From assembly GCF_004310335.1 (NCBI RefSeq), contig NZ_SIRS01000001.1, forward strand, positions 372,001-436,000: DNA of 64,000 bases, written 5' to 3'. The position numbers and the translations under genes were made by a program. Source of the DNA: Hyunsoonleella pacifica. Lineage in GTDB: Bacteria; Bacteroidota; Bacteroidia; Flavobacteriales; Flavobacteriaceae. The notes beneath the pieces are model-generated. The model was given only the letters and a program-made list of their open reading frames with translations. It searched no databases and was not told where the DNA came from. How positions within the stretch are numbered: the stretch's first letter is position 1; every line of letters starts with the position of its first letter. Shown piece by piece: positions 16,997 to 26,629 of this stretch.

Positions 16997-18928
16997 ATGA
17001 AGTCAATACTGTCAATTGTTTTTTGTTTCTTTTTTATTCTAATCGAAGCTCAAGAAGCTTTGTATATGCCAAGAGAGTTTCAAAAAGCATATCAAAATGA
17101 TACAAGGTCACTTAATGGAAAACCTGGAAAAAACTACTGGCAAAACCAATGTACATACTCAATTGATGTTGAAGTAATCCCAGGTACATGGAAAGTTATC
17201 GGTAGCCAAACAATAACCTACAAAAATAATAGTCCAGATAGTCTATATAAAGTATATATAAAAATGCATCCTAATCACTATAAGAGAGGAGCATTACGGG
17301 CAAATGAAATTCCAGTAGAAAATTTAACAAACGGGATGCAAATTAGTTCCTTAGTTGTTAATGGTAAAAAAGTTCCATTCAAAAATACTAATAAGTCTAC
17401 AAATCTTGCTCCCGAAAATGTAGATAATATAAATTACTCTAGTAACATTTCTGTAACGGAGCGTTCATCATTCATAAGGTTAAACTTAAAATCTCCTATA
17501 CCACCTAACTCTACTTTCAATATCACTATAGATTGGATAACGAGTATGCCATCTACTTATGTAAATAGAATTGGAGCTTACGATGATAATAGTGCTTTTG
17601 TAGGCTATTGGTATCCGCAAATAGCTGTTTATGATGATATTGATGGTTGGGACGATAGTGAATATACGGGTGCACATGAGTATTATTTAGATTATTCTAA
17701 TTACGAGGTAAATATTACAGTACCTAAAAATTATAAAATAGCAGCAACAGGACAACTTTTAAATCCAGAAGAAGTTTTAGAACCTGCGGAATTTAAAAAT
17801 TATCAAGTAGCTAAAAGTGCATTTAAACCTGTTATTATTACAGAAGGTAAGGATGTTAAAAGTGATGAAGCTAAAAATACATGGAAGTTTAAAGCAACTA
17901 ATGTAAGAGATTTTGCCTTTGGGTTAAGTGATAATTTTAAGTGGGTTGGCCAGAGTGTTAAGTTGAAATCTAAGATAGTATCATCAAATATTATTTATAA
18001 CCTAAAAGATGAAAAGTATGCTGAAAATGTTTTAGCAATTCAGAACAAAAGTTTGGTTTTTTTATCTGAAGATTACCCTGGGATACCTTTTCCTTATGAC
18101 ACATTTACCACTTATATAGGTGTCCCAGAGTTTGATGGAATGGAATTTCCAATGATGGCAAATAATGGTTTTAGCAAAAATGTAAAAAGCAATACATATA
18201 TGACGTTTCATGAAGCATCTCATACATACTTTCCTCACTATGTTGGTGTTAATGAAATAAAATACTCATGGATGGAAGAGGGATGGGCTACTTTTTTTAC
18301 GATAAAGTTTATCCAAGACCTTTACAAAGGGACAGAAGATGAAGACAGACAATTGAAAAAAACAATACGTGGTTATTTGGTGAATGCTGGTAAACAATGG
18401 GAGTCTCCGCTAATAGCACCAACAAATCATTTAACAATACGAAAAGGGCATTTTCAATTATCTTATAGAAAGCCTGCTTTTATGCTTCTAGCTTTAGAAA
18501 GTTTAATAGGAGAATCAGTTTTTAAATCATGCCTCAAAGAATATATAAATAGATGGAAAGGGAAGCATCCTACACCTTATGATTTTATGTTTACATTTAA
18601 TGATGTGAGTAGAAAAAACTTAAATTGGTTTTGGAATAAATGGGTATTTCAATACGGCTATGCAGATTTAGCTTTAAAAGAAGTAAGTAAATTAGGAATA
18701 ATTATAGATAATAAAGGAGGATTGCCGGTGCCCATAAAATTACAACTTATTGATACTGATGGTAAAGTGGTAATTATTGAAAAGACACCAGAGATTTGGA
18801 GTAGCAACTCTAATACAATTATTATTAAGAATATAGAAATTGATAAACTTACATCAGTTGAGTTACTGTCCGATGCTTTTCCAGATACTAATACTAAAGA
18901 TAATTTGTTAGTCTTAAAAAACAAATAA
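16997..18928 (+). CDS. M1-like gluzincin metallopeptidase
   Basis: A 643-residue protein with an N-terminal cleavable signal (FFILIEAQEA). An N-terminal beta-sandwich (SIDVEVIPGTWKVIGSQTIT) typical of the M1 aminopeptidase saddle domain precedes the catalytic domain. HEASH (residues 405-409) and Glu428 in MEEGWATFF give the HExxH-x18-E zinc site. The exopeptidase GxMEN loop appears as FDGMEFP, so N-terminal amine recognition may differ from classical aminopeptidases. It is the last gene of the SusCD-peptidase run, 29 bp after the M43-like gene. It probably acts in the periplasm on peptides made by the surface proteases. Confidence 0.85.
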   Translation: MKSILSIVFCFFFILIEAQEALYMPREFQKAYQNDTRSLNGKPGKNYWQNQCTYSIDVEVIPGTWKVIGSQTITYKNNSPDSLYKVYIKMHPNHYKRGALRANEIPVENLTNGMQISSLVVNGKKVPFKNTNKSTNLAPENVDNINYSSNISVTERSSFIRLNLKSPIPPNSTFNITIDWITSMPSTYVNRIGAYDDNSAFVGYWYPQIAVYDDIDGWDDSEYTGAHEYYLDYSNYEVNITVPKNYKIAATGQLLNPEEVLEPAEFKNYQVAKSAFKPVIITEGKDVKSDEAKNTWKFKATNVRDFAFGLSDNFKWVGQSVKLKSKIVSSNIIYNLKDEKYAENVLAIQNKSLVFLSEDYPGIPFPYDTFTTYIGVPEFDGMEFPMMANNGFSKNVKSNTYMTFHEASHTYFPHYVGVNEIKYSWMEEGWATFFTIKFIQDLYKGTEDEDRQLKKTIRGYLVNAGKQWESPLIAPTNHLTIRKGHFQLSYRKPAFMLLALESLIGESVFKSCLKEYINRWKGKHPTPYDFMFTFNDVSRKNLNWFWNKWVFQYGYADLALKEVSKLGIIIDNKGGLPVPIKLQLIDTDGKVVIIEKTPEIWSSNSNTIIIKNIEIDKLTSVELLSDAFPDTNTKDNLLVLKNK

Positions 18929-19438
18929 TCACATAATTATCGAGCTAGATATATCCAATTGAATTTATTAGTTTCAAAATTATAACTGTTTTCAAAAAAT
19001 ATTATCTAAATATTTTATCTCTATATTCTTCCTTTAATATTGTCTTCAAGCAAATATCCTTTTTAAATTCTAGGCTCAAATAAAATGGCTTCAACTAAAT
19101 TCATTTTTTCACTTTTATCTTCTAAAAATGAATTGTCTTTATAATGCGTTAGGATAAATAAAACTAATAGATATTTCTGCATTTTTCTGAAAGTATTTAC
19201 CATCTAAAGCTTAAATAATTAAGATAATAGACGAGAAAGCAGCTCTGTTAAAAGCTATGTTTTTCACGTAATAAATTGATAATTGTTTTTGGATATGTGT
19301 GTTCTAATTTAATTTTTCAAGAACAATTCTTTTTAGCTTTTAATTACTAAACTTTTTAATACTATTTAATGAAATAGAAGAAACAGGCATGCGATTTATC
19401 TTATGAAGTAATTTACATAAAATTGTAGTACTAATTCT
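18929..19438. other. 510-bp AT-rich intergenic region between the peptidase and ulvan loci
   Basis: No convincing gene, RNA or hairpin terminator is visible. Short ORFs here lack codon character. The right end leads directly into the operator array at 19439. An isolated ACAGGCATGCG (near 19384) resembles the operator half-site but is not phased with the others. This region marks the boundary between two functionally distinct loci. Confidence 0.5.
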
Positions 19439-19489
19439 ACAGGATGGAGCGTAACAGGATGGAGCATAACGGGTAGTGCAGGACACTCC
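19439..19489 (+). promoter_or_regulatory. Candidate HTCS operator array upstream of the second susC
   Basis: ACAGGATGGAGC occurs at 19439-19450 and again at 19454-19465 (15-bp period). A weaker third copy starts at 19469 (ACGGGTAG), and GCAGGACACTCC lies at 19478-19489. The last copy begins 28 bp before a -7-like box at 19506, the same spacing seen at other transcription units of the locus. I infer a binding array for the locus HTCS. It is the densest such array in the window, fitting its place before the transporter genes. Confidence 0.6.
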
Positions 19490-19505
19490 ATTAATTTTTA
19501 AGAAA

Positions 19506-19513
19506 TATTTTAG
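19506..19513 (+). promoter_or_regulatory. -7-like box of the second susC operon
   Basis: TATTTTAG matches TAnnTTTG at seven of eight positions and lies 28 bp after the start of the proximal GCAGGAC half-site. It leaves a leader of about 25 bases before ATG 19545. The match is imperfect and was chosen after noting the spacing. Confidence 0.4.
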
Positions 19514-19544
19514 GACTCTAATAAACAAATTTAACTTGAAATTT

Positions 19545-22500
19545 ATGAAACTAAAAACTAAACTAAATGAGACACCTAATTTCAGAGGAATTAGGTTGTT
19601 TACCATTTTCTTGTTTTCATGTGTAGCAATGTCATTTGCTCAAACTGTCAAAGGAACAGTTGTTGCAGATGGTCAACCGCTACCTGGAGCCACGGTAGTG
19701 GTAAAAGGAACGACAACAGGAACAAGTACAGATTTCGATGGTAATTATACCATTAATGCGAGTCCAGAAAGTACACTTGTATTTTCTTATGTGGGCTATT
19801 CTACAAAAGAAGTAGTAGTAGGAAGCCAAACTACTATTGATGTAGTTCTAGAACAAGACAACGCACTAGATGAAGTAGTTGTTATTGGTTATGGTACCCA
19901 ACGAAAGTCAGATTTAACAGGATCTGTATCTTCTGTAAGTTCAGAGGATATAGCAGCAGTTCCAGTTGCTAGGGTAGACCAAGCCTTACAAGGTAGAGCT
20001 TCAGGTGTACAGGTAACTCAGGTTAACGGTGCTCCAGGTGCGGGTACTGTTATTAGAGTACGTGGTGGTAACTCGATAACAGGTAGTAATGAACCACTTT
20101 GGGTTATTGATGGTATTGTAGTTGGAACAAACTTTAACTTAAATAACATTAATAGTAATGATATCAAATCTATTGAGATTTTAAAAGATGCATCGTCTAT
20201 TGCTATATATGGTTCTAGGGGTGCGAATGGTGTTGTTTTAGTAACTACAAAAAATGGTGCTGGAGCAGGAACTGGAAAACCACAGATTAGTGTGAATCTT
20301 TACACTAGTTCACAAATGCTACCAGAATTACCAGATAGGTTAAGCCAAAGAGAGCAAATAGAATTTAACAACGAAAGTGCACGTTTTAGATCGGCTGCAG
20401 AACCATTTCCAAATGATCCATCAACATATCCTGATAACGATTGGGTAGATTTAGTATTAGGAACTGCTCCAATTTATAACGCAGATGTTTCTGTTTCTGG
20501 CGCATCTGATAATGTTAATTATTATACATCGTTAAATTATTTCAATCAAGAAGGTATTGTAAAGAGTTCTGGTATTGAAAAATATATTTTCAGAACAAAT
20601 TTAGATCTTAAAATAAGTGATAAAGTAAAAACAGGATTTAGATTAAATTATTCAAGACTAGAACAAGATAATGCACTTGCGAGTTTTGGACAGGCTGCTT
20701 TTGGTATTGTTCGTACTCAACCAGCTTTTAATGACGATGGGTCTTTCAATGGTTTCAATGAAATAGTTGGGTCGCCATTCAATAATCCTTTAGCTGCTAT
20801 AGCCTTAAATACAAATGAAACCTTCACTAATAACTTGTTAGCAACGGTTTATGTAGAGTATAGTCCAGCACCAAAGTGGACTATCCGTTCAACATTTAGT
20901 CCAGAATTTAACAACACGAAGCGAAACAGATTTAGTTCTAGTCAACTACCTGGTTTACTGGCAATAGGAGATACTGGACAAGGAAGTGCTAGCGTTCGCA
21001 CCGTAAATAGTAATGGTTGGAACAATGAAAATACGATACAATACCAATCAGATCTTGGTGAAGATCATAGCATAACTGCTCTTGCGGGTGCGTCTTTTCA
21101 GAAAGTATCAACAGAAATAGCAGAGGCTGAAGCTTTTGGTATTACCAGTGATGCTACAGGGTTTAATAATTTAGGTAATTCAGATCCTACAAGATCAGTA
21201 GTAAGTAGTGACTTTACAGGGTTTCAAATCGCATCATTTTTTGGAAGATTAAATTACTCTTATAAAGATAAATACCTTTTAACTTTAGTTGGGAGAACAG
21301 ATGGTAGTTCTCGTTTTGCAGAAGGTAATAAATATGCGTTTTTCCCTTCAATAGCAGGTGCTTGGAAAATATCTGAAGAAGATTTTATGCAAGATCAAGA
21401 TATATTTCAAGACTTAAAATTAAGAGCAAGTTGGGGTAAATCAGGAAATCAAGCCATTGATCCATACAGTACATTTGGACTATTAACAGGAGCTAATACA
21501 ACACTAAACGGCGTGGAAGTACCAGGTTTAACTTTAGGTAGACCGTCAAACCCAAATTTACAATGGGAAACTACAAGTTCATTTGATATTGCGTTAGAAG
21601 CTTCTTTATTTGGAGGTAGAATATTTACAGAATTTAACTATTACTATAAAGAAACACAAGACTTGTTATTGGATGTTACAATCCCAAGACAGACTGGTTT
21701 TAATAGCCAATTACAAAATATTGGAGCTTTAAAAAATACAGGGTGGGAGCTTTTAGTGAATTCAACAAACGTGAGTACATCTAACTTTAATTGGAATTCT
21801 ACCGTAACATTATCAGCTAATAAGAATGAAATTTTAGACCTAGGAGGTGTAGATTTTATTGATATTGTCGCAGATCCTATTTTAGGTTCAGGTAATACGC
21901 GTTTAATTGTGGGAGAATCTGTTCCTGCTTTTACTGGAGTTAGATACCTAGGGACATGGAAAAGTCAAGCAGAGATTGATGCATCAGGTAGAACAGACCC
22001 TCAGGTTGTAGGAGGTTCACATTTTGAAGACTTTAATGGAGATGGTATTGCATCAACTGAAGATGCCGTAGTGTTAGGTAGTCCGTTTCCAGATTTAATC
22101 TTTGGAATTGAAAACAATTTTTCATACAAGAATTGGGATTTTTCTTTCTACTTTCAAGGAACTCAAGGAAACGAAGTATATAATTTGAACATGAGAAATA
22201 ATTATTTCAATAGAGGTGAGACTGTGAAGTTTGGAGATTTACGTAACCGTTGGACGGAAGATAACCCAACGTCTAATATTCCTAGAGCAGGAGCGGATTC
22301 TGTAACTAATACGCTACCTAACTCTGAATATGTTGAAGATGGATCTCATATTCGTTTGAAAACTGTACGATTAGCTTATAATTTTGATGTTGATAAAATG
22401 GGACTAAAAGGTATTAAAAATGCAACCGTTTATTTTTCAGGAACTAATTTGTTATTATTTTCTAAAACGAGACTGATAGATCCAGAAGCAAGTAATTTTG

Positions 22501-22586
22501 GTCGTGATAATATTTTACAAGGATATATTAGTGCCCAATATCCTAACCCAAGAGTTATAACACTTGGTTTAAATGTAACTTTTTAA
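19545..22586 (+). CDS. SusC-family TonB-dependent oligosaccharide transporter of the ulvan-type locus
   Basis: A 1013-residue protein from ATG 19545. A longer GTG start at 19476 would overlap the operator array and is rejected. The signal ends AMSFAQ, followed by the CarboxypepD-like domain (VKGTVVADGQPLPGATVVVKG), a TonB-box-like DEVVVIGYGTQRKSDLTG, plug motifs (VIRVRGGNSITGSNEPLWV, ILKDASSIAIYGSRGANGVV) and a barrel ending in VITLGLNVTF. It imports oligosaccharides across the outer membrane with the SusD partner 10 bp downstream. Surrounding ulvan lyases and rhamnosidases point to ulvan oligomers as cargo. The gene is followed, after susD, by a strong terminator. Confidence 0.94.
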   Translation: MKLKTKLNETPNFRGIRLFTIFLFSCVAMSFAQTVKGTVVADGQPLPGATVVVKGTTTGTSTDFDGNYTINASPESTLVFSYVGYSTKEVVVGSQTTIDVVLEQDNALDEVVVIGYGTQRKSDLTGSVSSVSSEDIAAVPVARVDQALQGRASGVQVTQVNGAPGAGTVIRVRGGNSITGSNEPLWVIDGIVVGTNFNLNNINSNDIKSIEILKDASSIAIYGSRGANGVVLVTTKNGAGAGTGKPQISVNLYTSSQMLPELPDRLSQREQIEFNNESARFRSAAEPFPNDPSTYPDNDWVDLVLGTAPIYNADVSVSGASDNVNYYTSLNYFNQEGIVKSSGIEKYIFRTNLDLKISDKVKTGFRLNYSRLEQDNALASFGQAAFGIVRTQPAFNDDGSFNGFNEIVGSPFNNPLAAIALNTNETFTNNLLATVYVEYSPAPKWTIRSTFSPEFNNTKRNRFSSSQLPGLLAIGDTGQGSASVRTVNSNGWNNENTIQYQSDLGEDHSITALAGASFQKVSTEIAEAEAFGITSDATGFNNLGNSDPTRSVVSSDFTGFQIASFFGRLNYSYKDKYLLTLVGRTDGSSRFAEGNKYAFFPSIAGAWKISEEDFMQDQDIFQDLKLRASWGKSGNQAIDPYSTFGLLTGANTTLNGVEVPGLTLGRPSNPNLQWETTSSFDIALEASLFGGRIFTEFNYYYKETQDLLLDVTIPRQTGFNSQLQNIGALKNTGWELLVNSTNVSTSNFNWNSTVTLSANKNEILDLGGVDFIDIVADPILGSGNTRLIVGESVPAFTGVRYLGTWKSQAEIDASGRTDPQVVGGSHFEDFNGDGIASTEDAVVLGSPFPDLIFGIENNFSYKNWDFSFYFQGTQGNEVYNLNMRNNYFNRGETVKFGDLRNRWTEDNPTSNIPRAGADSVTNTLPNSEYVEDGSHIRLKTVRLAYNFDVDKMGLKGIKNATVYFSGTNLLLFSKTRLIDPEASNFGRDNILQGYISAQYPNPRVITLGLNVTF

Positions 22587-22596
22587 AAAAAATAAT

Positions 22597-24180
22597 ATGA
22601 AAACAAAAAATTTAATTTTATACGTCTTTATAGCTTTTGCATGCTTTAGTTGTGAAAGTTTCTTAGAAGAAGACCCAAAAGCGCTCATTTCGCCTGAAAC
22701 CTTTTTCGCTTCAGAGAATGACGCAAGACAAGCAGTTCAAGGTATGTACGCCATTTTAAAGAACAATTCGTTATATGGGCAGGTAGGTCTAGATCATTTT
22801 TATGATAACGGTTGTGATATTATTGAGCCCAATCGTGCTGCAAATTTTGTTCAGCCAATAGGAAATTACACATTGAATGAAGCAATTGCTGATATATCTG
22901 TTCAAAAAATGAGTGTTTCAGATACTTGGAAAGACCTTTATAGAACAATACTAAATGCTAATGTAATTATAGAACGAGTAACAGATAATGAAGCAGTAGG
23001 TAGTGCAGATGTACGAACCGACATCATTGCTGATGCCAGATTTATTAGAGGTTTATGTTATTGGCACGTAACCAATCTTTGGGGAGATGCGCCTTATTAC
23101 ACTGAGGTACTTACGCTTGAAGAAATTAGCTCATTAGGAAGAACTGATGAGGCTACTATAATTGCTGGAGTTTTAGAGGATTTACAGTTTGCTCAAGACA
23201 ATTTGCAAGACGTTTACACGGGAGATCAAAGCGGTAGAGCTTCAAGATGGGCTGCAGCAATAGTTATAGCTAAAATTTACATGAAGCAACAACAATGGCA
23301 ACAAGGTTTGGATAAGTGTTTGGAAATCATAAACCAATCGCCTCATAGATTATTGGATACATATAATGAAGTATTCGATCAATTTAATGAGTATAATGAT
23401 GAAATTATTTGGTCATTAGATTTTGCTAGAGATATTAATAGTCAATTTGACCCAGCATTCCCAGGTAGATCATTCGCAGGTAATAATAACTGGCGTCCAA
23501 GTATGTTCAATCCTCGTTTAAGAGATGAGCCAGCAAATACAGATGAAAGAAGTGCATTAGGAGATGCTTTAGCAGCGAGGGGAGAAGCTTTTAATGGTAC
23601 TGGATTACAGGTGGCTTCTAAAGATTTTGCTGAGAAGTTCCCAATGAACGATTTAAGAAGAGAGCTAAACATAGTTGATAACTATTTAGGTTTTGACTTA
23701 AATTTCCCTTACATGGCAAAATTCTGGAATTTGGAGTTGGATAGATCTCCTCGTTTTAATCACTCTGATAATAGAATGGTGTTCCGTTTAGCAGACGTTC
23801 ATTTAATGGCTGCAGAATGTGAGAACGAACGCCCAGGTGGAAATCCAAATGCAGCTTTTGAGTATATTAGACAGATAAGAGAGCGTGCTTTTGCAACTCA
23901 AGGAGAAGCTGAGGCTATTTTAGGTCTAAGTCAGCAAGCTTTTAGAGAAGCTATTTATGATGAGCGTAAGTGGGAGTTAGCTGCTGAAATGCATAGACGA
24001 TATGATTTGATACGATGGGGTATTTTACTAGATGTTGTTCAGGATCTTGAATTTAGATTTTGGACTCCTGCAGACAATATAAGACCATATCATGTTTTAT
24101 TACCAATTCCTTTACAAGAGTTGGAAAATAACCCAGCATTATTGGAATCAGATCCAACAAATAATGGTTATAGAAATTAG
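22597..24180 (+). CDS. SusD/RagB-family glycan-binding lipoprotein
   Basis: A 527-residue lipoprotein (signal ending FACFSC, then ESFLEEDPKALISPETFF, the usual mature SusD start). Features include ARFIRGLCYWHVTNLWGDAPYY, WAAAIVIAKIYMKQQQWQQG and a C-terminal EAIYDERKWELAAEMHRRYD followed by LIRWGIL, the conserved SusD end region. It forms the surface lid of the importer with the upstream SusC. A Rho-independent terminator lies 33 bp after the stop, so susCD form a bicistronic unit separate from the GH3 gene. Confidence 0.94.
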   Translation: MKTKNLILYVFIAFACFSCESFLEEDPKALISPETFFASENDARQAVQGMYAILKNNSLYGQVGLDHFYDNGCDIIEPNRAANFVQPIGNYTLNEAIADISVQKMSVSDTWKDLYRTILNANVIIERVTDNEAVGSADVRTDIIADARFIRGLCYWHVTNLWGDAPYYTEVLTLEEISSLGRTDEATIIAGVLEDLQFAQDNLQDVYTGDQSGRASRWAAAIVIAKIYMKQQQWQQGLDKCLEIINQSPHRLLDTYNEVFDQFNEYNDEIIWSLDFARDINSQFDPAFPGRSFAGNNNWRPSMFNPRLRDEPANTDERSALGDALAARGEAFNGTGLQVASKDFAEKFPMNDLRRELNIVDNYLGFDLNFPYMAKFWNLELDRSPRFNHSDNRMVFRLADVHLMAAECENERPGGNPNAAFEYIRQIRERAFATQGEAEAILGLSQQAFREAIYDERKWELAAEMHRRYDLIRWGILLDVVQDLEFRFWTPADNIRPYHVLLPIPLQELENNPALLESDPTNNGYRN

Positions 24181-24212
24181 TAAGCAATAAGTTTTATTAA
24201 TTGTTTAGTTTG

Positions 24213-24247
24213 AAAAGGCTAGAGAAATTTTTCTCTAGTCTTTTTTT
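24213..24247 (+). terminator. Rho-independent terminator after susCD
   Basis: A 14-bp stem (AAAGGCTAGAGAAA pairing with TTTCTCTAGTCTTT, one G-U) with a very short T loop runs into a T tract. It separates susCD from the GH3 gene. Confidence 0.85.
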
Positions 24248-24249
24248 AT

Positions 24250-24295
24250 ACAAGACAGTTCAGGATAGGTAAAGGGTAAATATCTTTTAGATTAG
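24250..24295 (+). promoter_or_regulatory. Candidate HTCS operator and -7 box of the GH3 gene
   Basis: Two half-sites with a 10-bp period, ACAAGACAGT (24250) and TCAGGATAGG (24260), resemble the ACAGGAY repeat. TAGATTAG (24288-24295) lies exactly 28 bp after the second half-site and matches the -7 consensus at seven of eight positions. Confidence 0.5.
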
Positions 24296-24318
24296 TGGCC
24301 AAATACAAATTAAATCGA

Positions 24319-26496
24319 ATGAAGAATTCTGTTATTGCACTAGTTTTAATTAGTTTCTTATTTAAAAGTTGTCAATCCGAGACATCAACTTTAAAAGGAA
24401 AAGATAAAGATCAAGAAATAAATAAAAAAGTAGAAGCGCTATTAAGTCAAATGACCTTAGACGAAAAAATAGCAGAATTAACACAAGATGCACCTGCCAA
24501 TGAAAGATTAGGTATTCCATTTATGAAATATGGAGAAGCATTACATGGTTTATGGCTTGTTCTTGACTATTATGGCAATACAACTGTTTACCCACAAGCG
24601 GTGGCCTGTGCCTCAACTTGGGAACCAGAACTTATTAAAAAAATGGCGTCCCAAACAGCACTAGAAGCCCGGGCTTTGAATGTTACACATTGTTACTCTC
24701 CTAATTTAGATGTTTACGCAGGAGATGCCCGCTATGGTCGTGTTGAAGAATCCTATGGAGAGGATCCTTATTTGGTTTCGCGAATGGGTGTGGCATTTAT
24801 TCAAGGTTTACAAGGAACGGGTGATGAGCAATTTGATGAAAATCATGTGATTGCAACGGCCAAACATTTTGTTGGATACCCTGAAAATCGCCGTGGTATA
24901 AATGGTGGATTTAGCGATATGTCCGAACGTCGTTTGCGCGAGGTTTACCTTCCACCCTTCGAAGCTGCAGTAAAAGAAGCAGGGGTAGGTTGTGCTATGC
25001 CGGGACATCAAGATTTTAACGGGGTTCCATGTCACATGAATACTTGGTTGTTAAAGGATATCCTGCGAGATGAGCTAGGATTTGATGGTTTTATTGTTTC
25101 TGACAACAACGATGTGGGGAGATTAGAAACTATGCATTTTATTCCTGAAACCAGAACCGAAGCGGCTATTTTAGGTTTAAAAGCAGGTGTTGATATGGAC
25201 TTGGTAATAGGGAAGAATATTGATCTAGCAACCTATCATACTAATATTTTGAAGGATACAGTAATGCAGGATCCTGCATTGATGAAATATATAGACAAAG
25301 CCACATCACGTGTTTTAACCGCTAAATATAAATTAGGATTATTTGATTCAGAACCAAAAGAAATTGATGAAGAAACTGTAGAAGCTGGCACTGATGAGCA
25401 TCGTGAGTTTGCATTAGAAATTGCTGAAAAATCTGTTATCATGCTAAAAAATGATAATAAACTCTTACCTCTTGATGTATCAAAAATAAAATCCTTAGCT
25501 GTCATTGGCCCTAATGCACACGAAGAAAAACCTAAAAAAGGAACATATAAGTTGTTGGGGGGATATTCAGGATTACCACCATACTATGTTTCTGTCTTAG
25601 ATGGTTTAAAGAAAAAAGTAGGTAATAATGTAAAAATAAATTACGCTAAAGGTTGCGATATAGATAATTTTTCAAAAGACGGATTTCCCGAGGCTATAGC
25701 TGCAGCAAAAAAATCGGATGCTGTTGTTTTAGTTGTGGGTAGCTCTCATAAAACATGTGGTGAAGGTGGAGACCGTTCTAATCTTGATTTGTATGGCGTC
25801 CAAAAAGAACTAGTGGAGCTAATTTATAAAACAGGAAAACCTGTTATTGTTGTTCTAATTAACGGTCGTCCATTGAGTATAAACTATATAGCCGAAAATA
25901 TACCATCTGTACTAGAAACTTGGTATGGAGGCATGAGAGCAGGAGATGCTGTTGCAAACGTGATTTTTGGTGATATTAACCCAGGAGGTAAATTAACTAT
26001 GTCTTTTCCACGCTCTGTTGGGCAAGTTCCTGTAACTTATCTGGAGCGTCCTGACTTTATTGGATCTGGAAAAGGAAAGTATCGTTTTACTGATAAATCG
26101 CCCTTATTTCCATTTGGATACGGTTTAAGTTATACAACTTTTAAATATGGTGCCCCAAAGCTTGAAAAAGAAGCAATTCCAGTAGATAGTTCTACAACTA
26201 TTTCAGTGAACGTTACTAATACTGGAGATAGAGAGGGCGATGAGGTTGTGCAAATGTATGTTAGGGACGATTATGCATCTGTTGGTCGCTATCTAAAAAT
26301 GTTAAAAGGATTTGAGCGTATCACTTTAAAGCCGGGAGAAACTAAAAAAGTTACATTTAAAATAGGTTTTAACGAATTAAATTTATTAAACAGTGATATG
26401 CAAAAAGTTGTAGAGCCTGGAACTTTTACCATATCAGTAGGGGCTTCTTCCCTAGAAGAAGATTTACAAAAAGTAACATTAACAGTAAAAAGGTAA
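24319..26496 (+). CDS. GH3-family beta-glycosidase lipoprotein (likely beta-xylosidase or beta-glucosidase)
   Basis: A 725-residue lipoprotein (signal ending FLFKSC) from ATG 24319; a longer GTG start at 24295 would begin inside the predicted -7 box. The N-terminal barrel contains KHFVGYPENRRGINGG and the nucleophile loop GFDGFIVSDNNDV with predicted nucleophile Asp262. The (alpha/beta)6 domain (KSVIMLKNDNKLLPLD, VVVLVVGSSHKTCGEGGDR) and a C-terminal fibronectin-like domain (VNVTNTGDREGDEVVQMYVRD) complete the three-domain GH3 layout. Ulvan contains xylose, so beta-xylosidase activity is a reasonable inference, but GH3 specificity cannot be fixed by eye. It is monocistronic, between the susCD terminator and the next promoter. 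Confidence 0.9.
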   Translation: MKNSVIALVLISFLFKSCQSETSTLKGKDKDQEINKKVEALLSQMTLDEKIAELTQDAPANERLGIPFMKYGEALHGLWLVLDYYGNTTVYPQAVACASTWEPELIKKMASQTALEARALNVTHCYSPNLDVYAGDARYGRVEESYGEDPYLVSRMGVAFIQGLQGTGDEQFDENHVIATAKHFVGYPENRRGINGGFSDMSERRLREVYLPPFEAAVKEAGVGCAMPGHQDFNGVPCHMNTWLLKDILRDELGFDGFIVSDNNDVGRLETMHFIPETRTEAAILGLKAGVDMDLVIGKNIDLATYHTNILKDTVMQDPALMKYIDKATSRVLTAKYKLGLFDSEPKEIDEETVEAGTDEHREFALEIAEKSVIMLKNDNKLLPLDVSKIKSLAVIGPNAHEEKPKKGTYKLLGGYSGLPPYYVSVLDGLKKKVGNNVKINYAKGCDIDNFSKDGFPEAIAAAKKSDAVVLVVGSSHKTCGEGGDRSNLDLYGVQKELVELIYKTGKPVIVVLINGRPLSINYIAENIPSVLETWYGGMRAGDAVANVIFGDINPGGKLTMSFPRSVGQVPVTYLERPDFIGSGKGKYRFTDKSPLFPFGYGLSYTTFKYGAPKLEKEAIPVDSSTTISVNVTNTGDREGDEVVQMYVRDDYASVGRYLKMLKGFERITLKPGETKKVTFKIGFNELNLLNSDMQKVVEPGTFTISVGASSLEEDLQKVTLTVKR

Positions 26497-26522
26497 GAAA
26501 ATAAATTTTATTTTTTTAATAT

Positions 26523-26567
26523 ACAGGTTAGTACAGGACAGTCTACTTACTCAATTTTTATAATTTG
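26523..26567 (+). promoter_or_regulatory. Candidate HTCS operator and -7 box of the small T9SS protein gene
   Basis: ACAGGTTAGT (26523) and ACAGGACAGT (26533) form a clean 10-bp direct repeat. TAATTTG begins at 26561, 28 bp after the second half-site, resembling the -7 element with one spacer base missing. Confidence 0.55.
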
Positions 26568-26629
26568 TACAATAATTAGTCAATAATTGGCTAACTAAAA
26601 CTAAATATTAACGATTAAAACTAAAATTT

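Noticed and set aside
18929-19438. Possible transposase remnant in the long intergenic region
   Set aside because: No frame gives transposase-like residues and no terminal inverted repeats or target duplications were seen.
19476-19544. Longer GTG-initiated N-terminus for the second SusC
   Set aside because: It would overlap the operator array and put 23 residues in front of a normal signal peptide; ATG 19545 is better.
19340-19606. 88-residue minus-strand ORF across the operator array
   Set aside because: No domain, low-complexity content, and it overlaps the operator, promoter and signal peptide of the second susC.
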